NCBI GenBank assembly: GCA_030692355.1
Contig: JAUYCF010000002.1
Span: 1 to 49,947 of the forward strand
Direction of reading: 5' to 3'
DNA length: 49,947 nucleotides
Source: Thiobacillus sp.
Lineage (GTDB): Bacteria; Pseudomonadota; Gammaproteobacteria; Burkholderiales; Thiobacillaceae
Shown here: piece after piece, positions 47,015 through 49,947 of the stretch
Numbering within the stretch: the stretch's first letter is position 1
Layout of the letters: each line of letters starts with the position of its first letter
Position numbers and translations under genes: made by a program
Notes under the pieces: generated by a model
Seen by the model: the letters and a program-made list of their open reading frames with translations, nothing else
Database searches by the model: none
What the model was told of the DNA's origin: nothing

Positions 47015-48364
47015 ATGACTTACAAATTTTCCAAGGGCCATGCCATGAACGATCAGAACGCCTCTGCCACTCAGGTCCAATATGGTATGCCCCGTGTTGC
47101 CGCAAGGGACTCCAGACTCAGTCGAATAACTCGTGGCTTGCTGGCAAGCCTGGGACTCACTGCATTTGTTTTGGTTTCCGCCACAGCGCAGGCCCAAGTG
47201 GCCCCGCCACTGGGCGTAGCCCAGCAGTTCGGCGCTCTTGGCAACTCGGGCGTGACCGGGTCGACCGGGACCGGCACGCAGGTCAGCGGGGATGTGGGCT
47301 CGTCCCCCACCGCCACCATCACCAACTTTCCTCCATCGAGCACGATTCCCCCTTATATCGTCCACTTGGCGAATGATGCGGTCGTACAGCAGGCACGCGC
47401 CGATGCCATCGCAGCCTTCAGTGCGCTCAACCAGGGGCCGGGGACTGCGTTGGCCAACGATCTATCGACAGTCGGAGCCCTCACCCCAGGCATCTATTCT
47501 GTGGGTACGGCCGATTTGCCGGCTGGGACAACCCTGACGCTCAACGACCCCACCGGGACGGGGGTATTTATATTCAATGTTGGGAGTTCGCTGACCGCGA
47601 ACATTGGTTCGAGTGTGATTGGCACTGCGAACCCGTGCAATATTTACTGGCAGGTCGGAACGTCCGCGACGCTCAATGGAACCACCTTCAGGGGAACCGT
47701 GATCGCGGATGCCAGCATCACGGTGGGTGCGGGTTCCAATCTGACAGGCCGAGCACTGGCGGGAACCGGTGCAACCGGTGCGGTGACGATGGCAGGCGCT
47801 GGCGGCAATACGATCGGGGGATGCTCATTCAATGCGCCCCTGGTAACCGGTCCTGTTGCACCCACGGTCAGCAAGAGCTTCAGCCCGGCCTCGATCAGTG
47901 CGGGAGGGGTGTCGACCCTCACCATCACGCTGTCCAACTCGAGCGTTGACACCGCCGACACCATTACCTCGCTAACCGACAACTTGCCCGGTGGCATGGT
48001 AATCGCAGCCACACCGAATGCCAGCACCACCTGCGGCAGCACAGTGACCGCCCCCGCTGGGGGCAGCACAGTGACCTTGACGGGAGGCACGATCCCGGCG
48101 GCCAGCCTCAACCCCGCCTCGACCGGCACCTGTGCGGTGAGCGTGAATGTGACTGCCGCTTCTGCGGGAAGCCTTACCAACACGGTGGCCGCCGGTGATT
48201 TGGTGACCAACAACGGGAACAACGCGGCCCCTGCCAGCGCGGTCTTGACCGTCACATCCCTCGTCGCCACGAGCATCCCCACGCTCTCCGAGTGGGCGAT
48301 GATCATGCTTGTAGCCCTCCTGGCTATGACAGGCTTTGTAGCAATGCGCAGGCAGTCAAGGTAA
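47015..48364 (+). CDS. Ice-binding-fold (DUF3494) surface protein with IPTL-CTERM signal
   Basis: A 449-residue exported protein. A long N-terminal part precedes a signal peptide core (about 40-61, LLASLGLTAFVLVSATAQA). Residues ~65-275 are a DUF3494 ice-binding-like beta-helix: AFSALNQGPGTALANDLSTV, LTPGIYSVGTADLPAGTTLT, then CNIYWQVGTSATLNGTTFRG. A DUF11-like adhesin repeat follows (about 280-415, KSFSPASISAGGVSTLTITL). The C-terminus is IPTLSEW (421-427), a hydrophobic helix and basic RRQSR, the IPTL-CTERM tag. In the family, exosortase H processes this tag. Many DUF3494 proteins are adhesins rather than antifreeze; the role here is probably cell surface. SD AAAGGAGAGGG. Confidence 0.9.
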   Translation: MTYKFSKGHAMNDQNASATQVQYGMPRVAARDSRLSRITRGLLASLGLTAFVLVSATAQAQVAPPLGVAQQFGALGNSGVTGSTGTGTQVSGDVGSSPTATITNFPPSSTIPPYIVHLANDAVVQQARADAIAAFSALNQGPGTALANDLSTVGALTPGIYSVGTADLPAGTTLTLNDPTGTGVFIFNVGSSLTANIGSSVIGTANPCNIYWQVGTSATLNGTTFRGTVIADASITVGAGSNLTGRALAGTGATGAVTMAGAGGNTIGGCSFNAPLVTGPVAPTVSKSFSPASISAGGVSTLTITLSNSSVDTADTITSLTDNLPGGMVIAATPNASTTCGSTVTAPAGGSTVTLTGGTIPAASLNPASTGTCAVSVNVTAASAGSLTNTVAAGDLVTNNGNNAAPASAVLTVTSLVATSIPTLSEWAMIMLVALLAMTGFVAMRRQSR

Positions 48365-48384
48365 ATGTAATTGCAGCAAATCTG

Positions 48385-48411
48385 GGGGCGCGCACGCGCC
48401 CCTTGTTGTTT
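48385..48411 (+). terminator. Intrinsic terminator after the IPTL-CTERM gene
   Basis: Perfect 8-bp stem GGGGCGCG/CGCGCCCC (48385-48392 and 48395-48402) followed by TTGTTGTTT. It lies 20 bp after the stop, so the surface protein can be expressed apart from the exosortase. Confidence 0.7.
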
Positions 48412-48484
48412 GTGTGCGAGGCGTGGCATTTGTTGCACCCCTCACATAAGCCCGGATAATTCATCAGGGCGGCATTCTTTCTTT

Positions 48485-48550
48485 TTGTGGGAGCGGCTTT
48501 AGCCGCGATTGCCACTGTTCGATCTGTCGCGGCTAAAGCCGCTCCTACAA
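48485..48550. repeat. 24-bp-arm dispersed inverted repeat
   Basis: The left arm 48485-48508 (TTGTGGGAGCGGCTTTAGCC...) pairs with 48527-48550 with one mismatch and an 18-nt spacer. The sequence type, based on GGGAGCGGCTTTAGCCGCGA, is a known dispersed bacterial repeat. It lies between the IPTL-CTERM gene and xrtH; the remaining space 48411-48629 has no convincing gene. Confidence 0.7.
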
Positions 48551-48629
48551 AGGCAATGCCGCCATTGGATGGCAGGCGAGTTCCATTACTGAACTATTTT
48601 TGATAGATACGATTTCAATCCATTCGCTT

Positions 48630-49178
48630 ATGTTGCGCTTCTTCATTCTCTTCGTTGTCATTCTGGTCATGCTGTTCGCGGCCGAGTTGACGCAGCCTGT
48701 GCAAAACGCCGTCGTACTGCCGTGGACCGCAGCGCTGGCGCAAATCAGTGCCGGCCTGATCACGCTCTTCGATTCGAACGTTGCCGCGTACGGCAAGATT
48801 CTGCAGAGCACGACCAACGGCTTCGCGGTTTCCATCGAGGCGGGGTGCAACGGCATTGAGGCGGCCATTGTTCTCATTGCCGCCATGCTCGCCTTTCCTG
48901 CGCCCTGGAAGCACCGCGTACTCGGCATCCTGGCCGGTCTGTCCGCGGTGCAGGTGTTGAATATCGTGCGCGTGATCAGCCTTTTCTATCTCGGCCAGTG
49001 GAATATGACGGTCTTCGAGTGGGCGCATCTTTATCTGTGGCAGGCGCTCATCATGCTTGATGTGCTGATTGTCTGGCTGGTCTGGATTCGGATGCTGCCG
49101 CCGTCCTCATCCTCCTCCGACGCACCCCCGCCTCCATCGGCAGGTGGTGTCGGGGTGCAACAAGCGACAGCGCCATGA
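48630..49178 (+). CDS. xrtH: Exosortase H
   Basis: A 182-residue multi-pass membrane transpeptidase. With the ATG at 48630 the proposed catalytic residues are C73 in EAGCNGIEAA, R114 in NIVRVISLFYLG and H123 in FEWAHLYLWQ, the exosortase Cys-Arg-His pattern. Hydrophobic helices fill most of the length; the C-terminus is Ser/Pro-rich and cytoplasmic. A TTG at 48600 would add ten residues. XrtH recognises the IPTLxxWG-type tag, carried by the protein 265 bp upstream. It is coupled to the next gene (ATGATGG). Confidence 0.88.
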   Translation: MLRFFILFVVILVMLFAAELTQPVQNAVVLPWTAALAQISAGLITLFDSNVAAYGKILQSTTNGFAVSIEAGCNGIEAAIVLIAAMLAFPAPWKHRVLGILAGLSAVQVLNIVRVISLFYLGQWNMTVFEWAHLYLWQALIMLDVLIVWLVWIRMLPPSSSSSDAPPPPSAGGVGVQQATAP

Positions 49179-49774
49179 TGGCGGGTACCCCTACGCTCGG
49201 GAAGTTTGTTCTGCGCACCCTCCTGTGGTTGTCGCCTTGTCTCGTGGCCTGGTATTTCAGCGCGCACTATCACACCGCCGTCGCCGGCGCACTGGCGCAC
49301 CTGCTGGTGGACGGGTTCCAACCCGGCATCGTGTCCGCGCTGGAGCAGCCGGAAATCGACCTGGTATTCGTGACCGCCATCGAGGTACACCCCGAGCCGG
49401 GGCTGACCGGCCTGCTGGTGCTGGAAGTGAATCCCCTGCTCTACACGTACGGACTGGCGTTTTTCGTCGCGCTGATGCTTGCCGCGGGCGCCAAGTGGTG
49501 GAAAATCCTGGTCGGCGCCATTGCGCTCCTGCCCTTCCAGAGCTGGGGCATCGCTTTCGATTTGCTGGTACAAATCGGCGTAAAACTCGGCCCCGACATT
49601 GCAGCGCAGGCGGGTTTGTCCGGCTGGCGCAGGGAGGCCATCGCGCTCGGCTATCAAATCGGCAACCTCATTTTTCCCACCCTTATACCCGTCGTGTTGT
49701 GGACAGGCTTTAGCCGATTGTTCATTGAGAACTTGCTACGCTCGCAGGCCCGCAATACCCCTGCCCACCCCTGA
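49175..49774 (+). CDS. Exosortase H-associated membrane protein
   Basis: A 199-residue protein, overlapping the xrtH stop by 4 nt. A hydrophobic N-terminal helix (FVLRTLLWLSPCLVAWYF), a middle extracytoplasmic segment (VTAIEVHPEPGLTGLLVLEV) and helices near 90-115, 125-140 and 165-185 indicate an inner-membrane protein. This family is known only from its position next to xrtH. It probably helps sorting or anchors the processed protein. Its biochemical role is unknown. Confidence 0.85.
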   Translation: MMAGTPTLGKFVLRTLLWLSPCLVAWYFSAHYHTAVAGALAHLLVDGFQPGIVSALEQPEIDLVFVTAIEVHPEPGLTGLLVLEVNPLLYTYGLAFFVALMLAAGAKWWKILVGAIALLPFQSWGIAFDLLVQIGVKLGPDIAAQAGLSGWRREAIALGYQIGNLIFPTLIPVVLWTGFSRLFIENLLRSQARNTPAHP

Positions 49775-49806
49775 TGACCCAGGCATCGGAGAATGCGCTT
49801 TTGCGC

Positions 49807-49922
49807 CTATTGATCCGGCCAGATTTATCCGTGAGTTCGTTCGTGCCGAGCCTGTCGAAGCACAGCCCTTCGACAGGCTCAGGGCGAACGGTAGTCATGT
49901 TTAATTCGTGCCGGATCAATAG
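49807..49922. repeat. Composite inverted-repeat element (MITE-like)
   Basis: Outer perfect 13-bp inverted repeats CTATTGATCCGGC (49807-49819) and GCCGGATCAATAG (49910-49922) enclose a second inverted repeat at 49839-49860 and 49868-49889 built on GAGCCTGTCGAAG/CTTCGACAGGCTC, a sequence widely dispersed in proteobacteria. No ORF. The window end (49923-49947) holds nothing recognisable. Confidence 0.65.
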
Positions 49923-49947
49923 TGTAGTGCTGCATTCTTGACGGCAC

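Overview
The window looks like a chromosomal segment of a GC-rich betaproteobacterium, possibly Thiobacillus-like (Hydrogenophilales/Nitrosomonadales). The basis is the divergent rluC/rne arrangement with the rluC-gph-Rieske-sppA train, the RNase E sequence, the exosortase H/IPTL-CTERM pair and the AmmeMemoRadiSam cluster. The taxonomic guess is inference; no search was run.

Layout. 1-336: dispersed palindromic repeats. 337-5861 (minus strand): DbpA helicase, a RIO1-like kinase, and a tightly overlapped operon of rluC, a HAD phosphatase, a Rieske gene broken by an internal deletion, sppA and a Rof-like gene. 6285-8834: rne, closed by a strong bidirectional terminator, then LMW-PTP and uvrB on the minus strand. 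11552-15571: an aminotransferase, a YihY membrane protein fused to a cyclic-nucleotide-binding domain, and a Y-family DNA polymerase behind a LexA-box-like promoter.

15627-26764 is the most unusual region. A tRNA-Asn gene is the attachment site of a ~10.3-kb integrated element bounded by 46-bp perfect repeats (15658-15703 and 25897-25942). The element encodes a tyrosine integrase, small regulators, a primase-type zinc finger, an AAA+ helicase-like protein, a Nu1-like HTH protein, an HK97-type (Mu/fusion-family) capsid-like protein, a stand-alone FtsH/M41-like protease and a tape-measure-like protein. No large terminase, portal, or tail sheath/tube/baseplate gene is seen. It resembles a capsid-encoding phage satellite rather than a full or simply decayed prophage. 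A degenerate third att copy at 26720-26764 encloses a remnant of a second, older insertion.

26967-32575: periplasmic FKBP isomerase, VF530-type DNA-binding protein, an Xre/MbcA antitoxin whose RES toxin is truncated, a YkgJ cysteine-cluster protein, a large haem-type DUF3365-PAS-GAF-GGDEF-EAL sensor, and a phosphoribosyltransferase. 32579-36888: a MacAB/HlyD-type ABC export system. 37054-40181: the AmmeMemoRadiSam trio (Memo, AMMECR1, radical SAM) with an alpha/beta hydrolase, overlapped as one operon.

40312-46848 is a signalling block: a NarX-like kinase with its NarL-like regulator, a Hen1-type RNA 3'-end methyltransferase, a hybrid kinase, a REC-PAS protein and a Crp-like regulator. 47015-49774 holds an ice-binding-fold (DUF3494) surface protein with an IPTL-CTERM tail, followed by exosortase H and its associated membrane protein: a sorting enzyme beside its substrate. 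The window ends in a composite inverted-repeat element.
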